DNA of 64,000 bases, taken from Ferruginibacter sp. (lineage in GTDB: Bacteria; Bacteroidota; Bacteroidia; Chitinophagales; Chitinophagaceae). The DNA is taken from NCBI GenBank assembly GCA_017983695.1, contig JAGOAX010000003.1:372001-436000 (forward strand), in the 5' to 3' direction. The position numbers were made by a program, and so were the translations under genes. The notes beneath the pieces were generated by a model. It was not told the origin of the DNA and did no database searches. It saw only the letters and a program-made list of their open reading frames with translations. Position 1 is the first letter of the stretch, and every line of letters begins with the position of its first letter. Positions 1 through 7,968 of this stretch are shown one piece after another.

Positions 1-482
1 TTTTTCCAGTTGAGTATCTTATCAACTGCCCATTGTATGTACTTGGTATTATGCTTTCGCCTGGAAACGGCCACTATTTCTTTTTCTTCTTTTGTAGTAA
101 TGCCTAAAAAATGATTTTGCAAAGAGAGGCTTAACTTATGATTACTGCGGATGGGAACGATCTTATTTAATTTTAAACGTCCAGCCGTCTTCATCCATAA
201 AGGCAATTCCCTGTTAGATTTTATACTTGAAATGATGATTATTTTTTGTACCGGTATCTGTTTCGAAATTTCTATACAGAGCATTCCGCCAAACGAAAGC
301 CCCATTAAAATAGGGTTTTCTTCATCAATTGCTGCCCTCATTCTTTCGGCATATGCTTCAATCGTTTCTTTTGGCAGTGGCTGTAACCATGGAATAACTT
401 TAAGCTGGTACGCTTCAACATCTAAATTGGAGAATGCACGTTCATCTGCACCTAAACCACTTATGCAATAAATTGTTTTCAT
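1..482 (-). CDS. Alpha/beta-fold hydrolase, N-terminal part (runs off left edge)
   Basis: Only the first 160 residues are in the window; the stop codon lies beyond base 1. The protein opens MKTIYCISGLGADERAF, with an early strand followed by a G-L-G loop, as in small alpha/beta hydrolases of Bacteroidetes. A nucleophile elbow G-L-S-F-G places the catalytic Ser at about residue 63. There is no signal peptide, so it is probably cytoplasmic. The acid and His of the triad would be in the missing part. Substrate cannot be predicted. The gene is on the same strand as the response regulator that ends about 60 bases upstream and could be cotranscribed with it. Confidence 0.8.
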   Translation of the reverse strand, partial: MKTIYCISGLGADERAFSNLDVEAYQLKVIPWLQPLPKETIEAYAERMRAAIDEENPILMGLSFGGMLCIEISKQIPVQKIIIISSIKSNRELPLWMKTAGRLKLNKIVPIRSNHKLSLSLQNHFLGITTKEEKEIVAVSRRKHNTKYIQWAVDKILNWK

Positions 483-540
483 ACCCTGTTCCGCCAACCG
501 GCAGAGAGCTTAGTTTGTTACATTCGTATATGTACACCAA

Positions 541-1704
541 TTACTTTTTTGGCAGCACGTAATTCTCCACATCTTCCAGTGAAATAGTTTTAGCCGATAA
601 AATGATCAGCCGTTCCACCACGTTTCTTAATTCACGGATATTACCTGTCCAATTGTATTGCTGTAATGCATCCATTGCTTTTTGATCGATCACTTTTTTG
701 GGCTGGCCATATTCAGTGGCAATCATATCCAGGAAATAATCCACCAGTAACGGAACATCTTCCCGTCTTTCATTTAATGATGGTACATGAATAATAATTA
801 CGCCAAGGCGGTGGTACAGATCGAGCCTGAAATTTTTATCCTCCACTTCTTTCAACAGGTCTTTATTGGTTGCAGCAATCACCCTAACATCTACATTAAT
901 ATCTTTTTCTGCACCTACCCTGGTAATCTTACCTTCCTGCAAAGCCCTTAATACTTTTGCCTGGGCACTTAAACTCATATCGCCTATCTCATCTAAAAAT
1001 AATGAACCGCCATTTGCAGTTTCAAATTTACCAATGCGTTGTTTTACAGCAGAGGTAAAAGACCCTTTTTCATGCCCGAATAATTCACTTTCAATAAGCT
1101 CCGATGGAATGGCCGCACAATTCACTTCTACAATGGGGCCGTTGTTACGGTTACTTTTTTCATGTATCCATCTTGCCACCAGCTCCTTACCCACTCCATT
1201 TTCGCCGGTTATTAATACCCGGGCATCTGTTGGCGCTACTTTTTCAATGGTGTCTTTAATTTTTTTAATGGGTGCACTTTCGCCGATCATTTCCTGTACT
1301 TTGCCCACCTTGCGTTTAAGTACCTTGGTTTCGGTAACCAGGTTTTGCTTATCACCGGCATTGCGTAAAGTAATTAACAGGCGGTTTAAATCCGGCGGCT
1401 TACTGATGTAATCATAGGCTCCTTTTTTTACGGCTTCCACGGCAGTATCAATATTACCATGCCCGCTAATCATAATTATGGGTACATCGCCATTGATCTC
1501 TTTGGCTTTTTCTAAAAACTCAATACCATCTACTTTCGGCATTTTTATATCGCACAATACAATATCATATGCTTTTTCGCTAAACCGCTTCAATCCTTCT
1601 TCCCCGTCACTGGCTTCATCAATCTTGTAGCCCTCGTAACTCAGGATTTCGGTTAAGGTTTTCCTTATCGCTTTTTCATCATCAATAATTAAAATAGTTG
1701 CCAT
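541..1704 (-). CDS. Sigma-54-type response regulator (REC + AAA+) without DNA-binding domain
   Basis: This is a NtrC-like two-component regulator of 387 residues from the preferred ATG at 1704; a start four codons earlier at 1716 is also possible. The receiver domain has acidic residues D8-D9, phosphoacceptor D52 and K102. The AAA+ domain (about 140-365) has Walker A G-E-N-G-V-G-K-E at 167-174, Walker B around L-F-L-D-E-I at 235-240 and the R-L-D-L-Y-H-R-L arginine-finger region near 293-300. The sigma-54-contacting loop reads GSFTSA (214-219) in place of the usual GAFTGA. The protein ends about 25 residues after the AAA+ lid, so the C-terminal Fis-type helix-turn-helix is absent. No histidine kinase lies nearby. 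The family call is certain; the target is unknown. Confidence 0.92.
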   Translation of the reverse strand: MATILIIDDEKAIRKTLTEILSYEGYKIDEASDGEEGLKRFSEKAYDIVLCDIKMPKVDGIEFLEKAKEINGDVPIIMISGHGNIDTAVEAVKKGAYDYISKPPDLNRLLITLRNAGDKQNLVTETKVLKRKVGKVQEMIGESAPIKKIKDTIEKVAPTDARVLITGENGVGKELVARWIHEKSNRNNGPIVEVNCAAIPSELIESELFGHEKGSFTSAVKQRIGKFETANGGSLFLDEIGDMSLSAQAKVLRALQEGKITRVGAEKDINVDVRVIAATNKDLLKEVEDKNFRLDLYHRLGVIIIHVPSLNERREDVPLLVDYFLDMIATEYGQPKKVIDQKAMDALQQYNWTGNIRELRNVVERLIILSAKTISLEDVENYVLPKK

Positions 1705-1763
1705 AAGCTTTAACACAGTTTTTTATGGATAAGGTACCAATCAGTATCTTAACCCGTTAGCAT

Positions 1764-1771
1764 CAAAATTA
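1764..1771 (-). promoter_or_regulatory. Putative Bacteroidetes -7 box for the response regulator
   Basis: On the minus strand the sequence reads TAATTTTG, a full match to the TAnnTTTG -7 box of Bacteroidetes primary sigma factors. It lies about 60 bases upstream of the ATG at 1704. No convincing -33 element is seen. Confidence 0.4.
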
Positions 1772-1778
1772 GCAATTT

Positions 1779-2570
1779 ATGTCCTTTAAACCGCTGTTAT
1801 TTTTTTTCACATTGATTTCGTTTGCCTGTAATAACGAGGCCAATTCACCAGATGGCTTGGCGACTAATGAACAAAAAACTGCCAAATCTCTTAGTACTAA
1901 AAACCCTTTTCAAACTATTAACGATATTTCACTGCCTGAAGGTTTTGTAAGGATAAAAGTTGACAGTAATTCCTTTGCAGGCTGGTTGAGAACAGTACAG
2001 CTTAAAAAAGATAAAACAGTTTATTTGTTTGATGGAAGGCCGAAGCATAACCAACGGGCACAATTTGCTGTACTGGATATTTCTGTGTCACGTAAAAACC
2101 TGCAGCAATGTGCCGATGCTGTAATGCGGCTGAGGGCAGAATATCTTTTTGCAAAGAAACAGTTTGAGGCGATCAATTTTACCGACAATGCAAATACTGC
2201 TTACACTTTTCATGCGCCTTATACTAAAGAAAATTTTATGCTGTACATGGAAAGGGTCTTTGGAATGTGTGGCTCCGCTTCTTTGTCTAAACAATTAAAA
2301 CCTGTTAGTGATTTTTCAACCATACAACCCGGTGATGTATTGATAAGTGGAGGGTTTCCGGGACATGCCATAATTGTAATGGATGTTGCTGAAAATACCG
2401 AAGGAAAAAGAATATTTATGCTGGCTCAAAGTTATATGCCTGCACAGGATATTCACGTGCTGGTAAATCCAGCCGATGAAAAATTATCGCCATGGTATAA
2501 AGAGGATAAAGCACAAAAAATACTAACGCCGGAATATTTATTTTACAAGACGGAATTAAAGAAATGGTGA
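1779..2570 (+). CDS. DUF4846 domain protein, probable lipoprotein
   Basis: 263 residues. The N-terminus has a hydrophobic segment ending F-A-C-N-N, a plausible if weak lipobox with Cys about residue 17. The rest matches the DUF4846 family known mainly from Bacteroidetes. Visible family features are the F-D-G-R-P segment, the F-G-M-C-G-S-A-S-L stretch in the middle and the Q-P-G-D-V-L-I-S-G-G-F-P-G-H-A-I-I-V-M-D block, which resembles an NlpC/P60-like core with a conserved Cys and His. It is presumably anchored facing the periplasm. Activity is unproven. It is divergent from the response regulator and convergent with the following kinase. Confidence 0.8.
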   Translation: MSFKPLLFFFTLISFACNNEANSPDGLATNEQKTAKSLSTKNPFQTINDISLPEGFVRIKVDSNSFAGWLRTVQLKKDKTVYLFDGRPKHNQRAQFAVLDISVSRKNLQQCADAVMRLRAEYLFAKKQFEAINFTDNANTAYTFHAPYTKENFMLYMERVFGMCGSASLSKQLKPVSDFSTIQPGDVLISGGFPGHAIIVMDVAENTEGKRIFMLAQSYMPAQDIHVLVNPADEKLSPWYKEDKAQKILTPEYLFYKTELKKW

Positions 2571-2584
2571 ATTTCAAAAATTGT

Positions 2585-3604
2585 CTATTCAATTTCTATC
2601 AGTTTTTCCAATAACACCAATTGATTTTTTCCCCGTACAAAATTATGTCCGTCGTATTTGGCACCATAATACACATCATTGTTTAAATGATCGATTAAAA
2701 AACGCAGCGCCTGCATATAGATCATGAATTTACCGGCATACAGGAAAGCTTTTTTTTCTTTACCGGTCAACTCGTTTTCCATTTCGCTTAAGTACCCGTT
2801 TATAATCGCATCTAAATATTCCTGTCTGATCTCAATTTTACTAAAATCCTTTTCCTCTTCACTTACCGGAGAGAGGTAGGTACGCATCATATCTCCCACG
2901 TCGCTGATAAAATACCCGGGCATTACCGTGTCAAGGTCTATTACACATAATCCCCTGTCCTTTTCATCAAACAATACATTGCTTATTTTGGTGTCGTGGT
3001 GGGTAACCCTAATCTTAAAACCAGTATCCTGTTTTATCTTTTCAAAATCATCAGCAATAGTTTTATGTTTTTGCAATAAGGCTATTGCTGTTTCCGATGC
3101 TGCTATCCGTACTGCATTTCCGGTAAGTAATGCGTTTTCAAATTGTCGGTAGCGTAAAGTAAGATTATGAAAATCGGGTAAAGTTATTTTTAGTTGAGCC
3201 GCTTTAAAGCCCGATAGTTTTTTTGTAAAAGCACCGAATTGTTTTGCGGCTTCAAATGCCTGTGCCGGGTTTGTAGCCACATCAATGGTATGCGAATCTT
3301 TTACAAATGGAAACAACCTGAAATAACCATCCCCCGTTTTAAATATTGATTTTGCAGCTTTTGTTTTTATTGATGCAACAAATAAATAACCCGGGTAATT
3401 CTTTTTCAGATATTCATCAATTGCGGTAATATTTTCATCAATATCTTCCGGCTGTTTAAAAATTGTATGATTAATGCGCTGCAGTATATAATGCTCCTCA
3501 TTTCTTTTTACATCCCAGGTATTATTAATTAAACCGCTGCCGAATGGCTGAATGATACATTCATTTTCATCAATACCATAGTTTTGTAAAACAGCTGCAA
3601 TCAT
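2585..3604 (-). CDS. Aminoglycoside-phosphotransferase-fold sugar kinase, NahK-like
   Basis: 339 residues with the APH/choline-kinase fold. The Brenner motif H-H-D-T-K-I-S-N-V-L (about 200-210) supplies the catalytic Asp and Asn. The metal-binding segment V-I-D-L-D-T-V-M-P-G follows about 15 residues later. Both closely resemble N-acetylhexosamine 1-kinase (NahK) and proteins often called mucin-desulfatase-like. An early Q-P-F-G-S-G-L-I-N-N-T-W resembles the nucleotide-binding loop. The likely role is ATP-dependent phosphorylation of a hexosamine or related sugar in the cytoplasm, but the exact substrate is an inference. It sits 24 bases after the aldehyde dehydrogenase gene on the same strand and is probably cotranscribed. 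Confidence 0.82.
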   Translation of the reverse strand: MIAAVLQNYGIDENECIIQPFGSGLINNTWDVKRNEEHYILQRINHTIFKQPEDIDENITAIDEYLKKNYPGYLFVASIKTKAAKSIFKTGDGYFRLFPFVKDSHTIDVATNPAQAFEAAKQFGAFTKKLSGFKAAQLKITLPDFHNLTLRYRQFENALLTGNAVRIAASETAIALLQKHKTIADDFEKIKQDTGFKIRVTHHDTKISNVLFDEKDRGLCVIDLDTVMPGYFISDVGDMMRTYLSPVSEEEKDFSKIEIRQEYLDAIINGYLSEMENELTGKEKKAFLYAGKFMIYMQALRFLIDHLNNDVYYGAKYDGHNFVRGKNQLVLLEKLIEIE

Positions 3605-3628
3605 CTTAATAAAACTTAGCCGGTAAAA

Positions 3629-5218
3629 TTAAAACGCATCTTTGGTAAACGTGCCATTAACCTTGCGTAAAATATGCAGTGGATTATTATTCTTTAATGC
3701 ATCGGGTAATAAATGTGCTGGGAAATTCTGATAAGCAACCGGCCTTACAAAACGTAGTATAGCAGCCGTACCTACTGAAGTACTACGACCGTCTGTTGTA
3801 GATGGAAATGGACCTCCATGCACCATCGCATCACATACCTCAACACCGGTAGGAAAGCCACCAAAAATTACACGTCCAGCTTTTTCTTTCATTAAATCTA
3901 TAAGCGGTTGTATTTGTTTTTCATCAGCATCTGTAGCATGAACGGTTGCAGTTAACTGCCCTTCCATATCTTTCAATATGTCACCTATTTCATCCACATT
4001 ATTGCACAATACAACCAAAGTGGCCGGGCCAAAAACTTCATGCGACAATTGTTTATTGGCAATAAAATCTTTTTGCGTAACAGTAAATACATAAGGCAGG
4101 GCTTCTGTTTTTGCTGCATCGGCTTCAGTATTACTATGCGCCAATGCAGTTACGGCTGCTGTGCTTTTAAGTTTATCAACACCACTGTAATAGTTAGCAC
4201 AAATATTTGCACTTAACATTGTGCCCGGCATTGCGTTTTTAAAACCTTCTGATAAAGTATTTAAAAAGCCTGCAGCATTATCATCGTTAACCATAAATAC
4301 CAAACCGGGGTTGGTACAAAACTGCCCAACGCCCATTGTAACCGATGCAACAAGTCCCTGTGCAATACCATTTGCATTGGCGGCTACTGCATCGGGCATT
4401 AATATTACCGGATTAACAGCACTCATTTCTGCGTACACCGGAATTGGCTCTGCACGGTTAACGGCGGCATTAAAAATTGCCATGCCCCCTTTTCGGGAAC
4501 CGGTAAAACCAATTGCCTTAACAGCGGGATCTGTTACCAATTTTATTGCTATCGTCTCGTCGCTAAATAACATGGAGAAAACACCATCGGGCATATTTGT
4601 TTTTTTTGCCGCACTAATGATAGCATGAGATACCATTTCATCTGTACCGGGGTGCGATGGATGTGCTTTTACAATTACAGGGCAGCCTGCCGCTAATGCA
4701 GAAGCTGTGTCGCCACCTGCTGCAGAATAAGCAAAAGGAAAATTACTGGCACCAAAAACCATAACCGGTCCAACAGCAATCATCATGCTACGCAGGTCTG
4801 GTTTTGGCAAAGGTTGCCGGTCGGGTATCGCTGTATCAATCCTGACATCTACCCACGAGCCTTCACGTAATAACTGGGCAAATAATTTCAGTTGACCGGT
4901 AGTGCGGCCACGCTCTCCTGTTAATCTTGCTGCCGGCAAACCGGTTTCTGCAATAGCCCTGTTTATTAAATCTTCTCCCAATGCCATAATTTCTTCAGCA
5001 ATGGCTTCAAGAAATATCGCTTTTTCTTCGCCGGATTTTTGACCATATATTTTAAAAGCGGCTGCAGCTTTTACTGCTATTTCATTTGCTTCATTTGCTG
5101 TTGCCTGGTGAAATGCTCCGGGCAATAATTCACCTGTAGCAGGGTTTGTGCCTTGAAAAGTTGCTGTTCCGGTTGCCGAAGATGTATAGCCAATTATATT
5201 TTGTCCTGTAATTTTCAT
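3629..5218 (-). CDS. Aldehyde dehydrogenase, 2-oxoglutarate-semialdehyde (2,5-dioxovalerate) type
   Basis: 529 residues from the ATG at 5218 (MKITGQNIIGY). A longer reading frame from 5269 exists but would run through the terminator hairpin of the preceding gene, so it is rejected. ALDH features are the coenzyme loop F-T-G-S-R-K-G-G near 238-245, general base E264 in Y-A-E-M-S and catalytic C301 in G-Q-F-C-T-N-P-G. Overall layout and the N-P-A-T-G-E start match the KGSADH group, which oxidises 2,5-dioxopentanoate to 2-oxoglutarate at the end of pentose, glucarate or hydroxyproline breakdown. None of those pathway genes is adjacent, so the pathway is an inference. Confidence 0.88.
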   Translation of the reverse strand: MKITGQNIIGYTSSATGTATFQGTNPATGELLPGAFHQATANEANEIAVKAAAAFKIYGQKSGEEKAIFLEAIAEEIMALGEDLINRAIAETGLPAARLTGERGRTTGQLKLFAQLLREGSWVDVRIDTAIPDRQPLPKPDLRSMMIAVGPVMVFGASNFPFAYSAAGGDTASALAAGCPVIVKAHPSHPGTDEMVSHAIISAAKKTNMPDGVFSMLFSDETIAIKLVTDPAVKAIGFTGSRKGGMAIFNAAVNRAEPIPVYAEMSAVNPVILMPDAVAANANGIAQGLVASVTMGVGQFCTNPGLVFMVNDDNAAGFLNTLSEGFKNAMPGTMLSANICANYYSGVDKLKSTAAVTALAHSNTEADAAKTEALPYVFTVTQKDFIANKQLSHEVFGPATLVVLCNNVDEIGDILKDMEGQLTATVHATDADEKQIQPLIDLMKEKAGRVIFGGFPTGVEVCDAMVHGGPFPSTTDGRSTSVGTAAILRFVRPVAYQNFPAHLLPDALKNNNPLHILRKVNGTFTKDAF

Positions 5219-5256
5219 AACTGAATTTCTAAAATAAGATTTATAAATAAGGGTAT

Positions 5257-5289
5257 AAAAATAGCCCATTTTTTAAATGAGCTATTTTT
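5257..5289 (-). terminator. Rho-independent terminator of the small secreted-protein gene
   Basis: Inverted repeat with 14-base arms at 5257-5270 and 5276-5289, one mismatch and a 5-base loop. It is A/T-flanked and located just 3' of the gene ending at 5317. Confidence 0.65.
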
Positions 5290-5316
5290 TATTTTAAGAT
5301 AGGTAAGTTACAATGT

Positions 5317-5934
5317 TTATTTTATACCTGAAATCATGTTTACAGTTATGTATGCTTTTGCTTTAGGGCTGTACACGTCTTTACTGAAAAAGTAAAATTG
5401 CAGCGTTTTATTTTTAAGTTTGGTGAAATCTTTTACATAATCATTGCCATTGTTTACGTAATCGCTCCAGACTAATTTAGTGGCTTTTGCACCCGAAAGT
5501 ACAGTTACATAAACAAATTCATTTAACTCTACACTTTGTACCACTCCTTTTATTGAAGGTGTTTCTACAGGAGCATCTTTCTCAACATATTCTACTTTAC
5601 TTTCTGCCATTTTCAGCATAAGATCATTCATGGCCTTACAGTTGGATTTTACAAGGTCTATCCCAATTTCGGCACCGAGTTTTTGCATGCCATCCATATC
5701 GCTCATTTCAATATTACGTTCCTGGGCAAGCATCATAAAATCAGTCATCGATTTTTGCATCATGCATTGGCCAATGGCAAGTTGAATATCTTCTTTTGTT
5801 TTTTTATCGATATCGGGCATTGCGGTTAAGCAGGCGCAGGTGCTATCAACAATTCTTTTCTTGGTGGAATCTGCCTGGGCAACAGCAGAAAAACAACAGC
5901 TCATTACAATCGCAAATCCAATTAACTTTTTCAT
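5317..5934 (-). CDS. Small secreted protein of unknown function
   Basis: 205 residues with a clear signal peptide, M-K-K-L-I-G-F followed by a hydrophobic stretch ending A-V-A-Q-A, cut near residue 21. The mature N-terminal half is helical and carries a C-A-C pair near residue 33 plus two further Cys (near 56 and 100) that could form disulfides. The C-terminal half (about 125-205) has alternating strands with K-G-V-V-Q-S-V-E and L-K-N-K-T-L-Q-F-Y, reminiscent of an OB-fold tRNA_anti-like domain, but this is only an impression. It is likely periplasmic. It ends in a good terminator and seems monocistronic. I do not recognise the family. Confidence 0.75.
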   Translation of the reverse strand: MKKLIGFAIVMSCCFSAVAQADSTKKRIVDSTCACLTAMPDIDKKTKEDIQLAIGQCMMQKSMTDFMMLAQERNIEMSDMDGMQKLGAEIGIDLVKSNCKAMNDLMLKMAESKVEYVEKDAPVETPSIKGVVQSVELNEFVYVTVLSGAKATKLVWSDYVNNGNDYVKDFTKLKNKTLQFYFFSKDVYSPKAKAYITVNMISGIK

Positions 5935-6011
5935 TTGTACTTTTTTTGCAAACCTAAGATAAAATGTTTTGATTATGAGGTGATACCTCCATATTAAGGT
6001 TAAATTATAAT

Positions 6012-6039
6012 AAAAGCCCTTGATTACTCAAGAGCTTTT
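6012..6039 (-). terminator. Terminator downstream of tRNA-Pro
   Basis: 12-base arms at 6012-6023 and 6028-6039 with one mismatch and loop TTAC. On the minus strand the hairpin is followed by a T-rich run. It lies 6 bases beyond the tRNA 3' end. Confidence 0.8.
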
Positions 6040-6044
6040 ACCAG

Positions 6045-6118
6045 TCGGGATGACAAGATTCGAACTTGCGACCCCACGCCCCCCAGACGTGTGCGCTACC
6101 GGGCTGCGCTACATCCCG
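6045..6118 (-). tRNA. tRNA-Pro (anticodon GGG)
   Basis: 74 bases folding as a full cloverleaf on the minus strand. The acceptor stem is CGGGATG with CATCCCG plus discriminator A. The D stem is GCGC/GCGC and the T arm contains GTTCGAATC. The anticodon stem CACGT/GCGTG closes the loop CTGGGGG, which gives anticodon GGG (about 6082-6084). The 3' CCA is not encoded. Confidence 0.96.
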
Positions 6119-6139
6119 AAAATTAATTTTACCGGAGGG

Positions 6140-6147
6140 CAAAAGTA
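6140..6147 (-). promoter_or_regulatory. Putative -7 box for tRNA-Pro
   Basis: The minus strand reads TACTTTTG, a full TAnnTTTG match, ending 21 bases before the tRNA 5' end. It is divergent from the box at 6187-6194 and only 40 bases away. Confidence 0.5.
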
Positions 6148-6186
6148 ATTGAAAATTTCAACTTTAAAAACTTCAACTTATCTTAT

Positions 6187-6194
6187 TATCTTTG
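6187..6194 (+). promoter_or_regulatory. Putative -7 box for the glycan operon
   Basis: TATCTTTG matches TAnnTTTG and lies 15 bases before the ATG at 6210. Because a possible TTG start at 6192 falls inside this box, the ATG is the better start. Confidence 0.5.
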
Positions 6195-6209
6195 CGCAAC
6201 TTTTTATAC

Positions 6210-7475
6210 ATGAAGGTTTTAATTAAACAAGCCAGGATAATTTCTCCCTCCTCTCCTTTTAACGGACAAATAAAAGATATTTTAATAAGTGATGGTATCA
6301 TTACACAAATTGCTGATGCAATTAATGATAAAGCCGACCAGCTTATTGCACAAAAAGATCTTTGCGTAAGTATTGGCTGGATGGATGTATTCTCCAATTT
6401 TGCTGACCCGGGTTTTGAGTATAAAGAAACTTTGGAAACCGGTGCCAAAGCAGCTGCAGCTGGAGGCTTTACCGATGTAATGGTAATACCCAACACCAAC
6501 CCGGTGGTACATAACAAAGCACAGGTAGAATATATTATACAAAAAGCGAAAGCGCTGGCAGTAAATATTTACCCAATTGGTGCGGTAACAAAAAATATTG
6601 CCGGTGGAGACCTTGCAGAAATGTATGATATGCATCAATCCGGCGCACTTGCTTTCAGCGATGGCACCAATTCAGTACAATCATCGGGGCTTTTATTAAA
6701 AGCTTTACAGTATGTAAAAAGCTTTGACGGTACAGTTATTCAAATACCGGATGATAAAAGTATTGGCGCCAACGGCCTGATGAATGAGGGCATAATTTCC
6801 ACTCAACTGGGCTTACCCGGTAAACCCGCTATTGCAGAAGAACTGATGGTGGCAAGAGATATTAAGCTGGCAAGATATACAGATAGCAAAGTACATTTTA
6901 CAGGAATAGCTTCTGCAAAAAGTTTAGAGTATATCAGGCGGGCAAAAGACGGGGGAATAAGTGTGACTTGTTCGGTAAGTCCGCAACATCTTTATTTTAC
7001 CGAAAATGATTTACAGGATTATAACACTAACTTAAAACTGAACCCGCCTTTAAGAACTGAAACAGACAGGCTTGCTTTAATAAAAGCTGTTGCCGACGGA
7101 ACGGCGGATTGTATTGCATCACATCATTTTCCTCAAAACCAGGATGGAAAAGTTTGTGAGTTTGAATATGCAAAAGAAGGAATGATCGGGTTAGAAAGTT
7201 TGTTTGGAGTATTAAGATCAGTAATCAATACACAATGGTCAGTGGAGGAATATGTAAATTTTTTAAGCATAAACCCACGCAGGATTTTTGGAATAGCCAT
7301 ACCGGAAATAAAAGAAGGCGCAGCAGCATGCCTTACTTTATTTAATACTGATGAAGAATATGTATTTGACGAGAAGATGATACGATCGAAATCAAAAAAT
7401 TCTGCCTTTACCGGCAAAAAATTAAAAGGCAGGGTTGCAGGCATTATTAATAAAGGAAAAGTGGAACTGAACTGA
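6210..7475 (+). CDS. Dihydroorotase homologue lacking catalytic residues (PyrC-like pseudo-enzyme)
   Basis: 421 residues with the amidohydrolase layout of class I dihydroorotases. Start MKVLIKQARI is set by the promoter box just upstream. Family landmarks remain: V-I-P-N-T-N-P near 93-98, V-H-F-T-G-I-A-S-A near 228-236 and V-S-P-Q-H-L near 256-261. The residues that do the chemistry are changed. The metal-binding H-x-H-x-R-E-P-G motif reads F-S-N-F-A-D-P-G (61-68), and the Asp-bearing T-D-H-A-P-H motif reads S-H-H-F-P-Q (304-309). It is therefore unlikely to turn carbamoyl-aspartate into dihydroorotate, and a structural or regulatory role, as for known inactive DHOases that support PyrB, is one option. 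It heads an operon with DUF4199 one base downstream. Confidence 0.85.
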   Translation: MKVLIKQARIISPSSPFNGQIKDILISDGIITQIADAINDKADQLIAQKDLCVSIGWMDVFSNFADPGFEYKETLETGAKAAAAGGFTDVMVIPNTNPVVHNKAQVEYIIQKAKALAVNIYPIGAVTKNIAGGDLAEMYDMHQSGALAFSDGTNSVQSSGLLLKALQYVKSFDGTVIQIPDDKSIGANGLMNEGIISTQLGLPGKPAIAEELMVARDIKLARYTDSKVHFTGIASAKSLEYIRRAKDGGISVTCSVSPQHLYFTENDLQDYNTNLKLNPPLRTETDRLALIKAVADGTADCIASHHFPQNQDGKVCEFEYAKEGMIGLESLFGVLRSVINTQWSVEEYVNFLSINPRRIFGIAIPEIKEGAAACLTLFNTDEEYVFDEKMIRSKSKNSAFTGKKLKGRVAGIINKGKVELN

Positions 7476-7476
7476 T

Positions 7477-7965
7477 ATGAAAAATATTTCTGCAACTTAT
7501 AAAGGATTGGTAACAGGTGGATTGATGATAGTTATCTGCATAGTTTGTTATTTTGGTTTAAAAATACCTTTTAACAGTAAGGAGCAATTTGTTGTGTTGG
7601 CTATATATTCAGCAGGTATTGTGTGGAGCCTGGTAACTTTTAAAGCTGCAGCAACCGAAGAAAAAAAGTTTAAGGATTATTTTCAGACAGGTTTTAAAAC
7701 CTTTATTGTTGTTACATTATTGATGGTGATTTACTGTATTGTTTTTTATAATTTTAATACCGGTATAAGAGATGCCTGGATTGCAGATAATAACCAGATG
7801 CTGTTGAAAGAAGGCAATCATATGCCTGCTGAAATAGCCGAAAATGCAAAAAAAATGAAAAGTATATTCCTACCAATGATGGTAGGAATTAATTTGTTTA
7901 AATACCTTATTATTGGGGTATTAATAACAGTAATTACAGCTGGGTTTTTAAGCCAAAAAAAATAA
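7477..7965 (+). CDS. DUF4199 membrane protein
   Basis: 162 residues with four predicted membrane segments, at about 8-28, 37-55, 70-92 and 135-158. The N-terminal K-G-L-V-T-G-G-L-M motif and overall shape match DUF4199, a Bacteroidetes family without known function. It starts one base after the stop of the dihydroorotase-like gene and ends three bases before the glycosyltransferase start, so it is translationally linked to both. The soluble loop between segments 3 and 4 is Asn/Lys rich. The context suggests an envelope-related role, which is an inference. Confidence 0.8.
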   Translation: MKNISATYKGLVTGGLMIVICIVCYFGLKIPFNSKEQFVVLAIYSAGIVWSLVTFKAAATEEKKFKDYFQTGFKTFIVVTLLMVIYCIVFYNFNTGIRDAWIADNNQMLLKEGNHMPAEIAENAKKMKSIFLPMMVGINLFKYLIIGVLITVITAGFLSQKK

Positions 7966-7968
7966 AAC

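Noticed and set aside
866..1411. Long open frame on the plus strand opposite the response regulator
   Set aside because: It is antisense to a gene with clear motifs, has no recognisable domain and no promoter box.
5219..5269. Longer aldehyde dehydrogenase start
   Set aside because: It would read through the terminator hairpin of the preceding gene, and the family starts at the internal Met.
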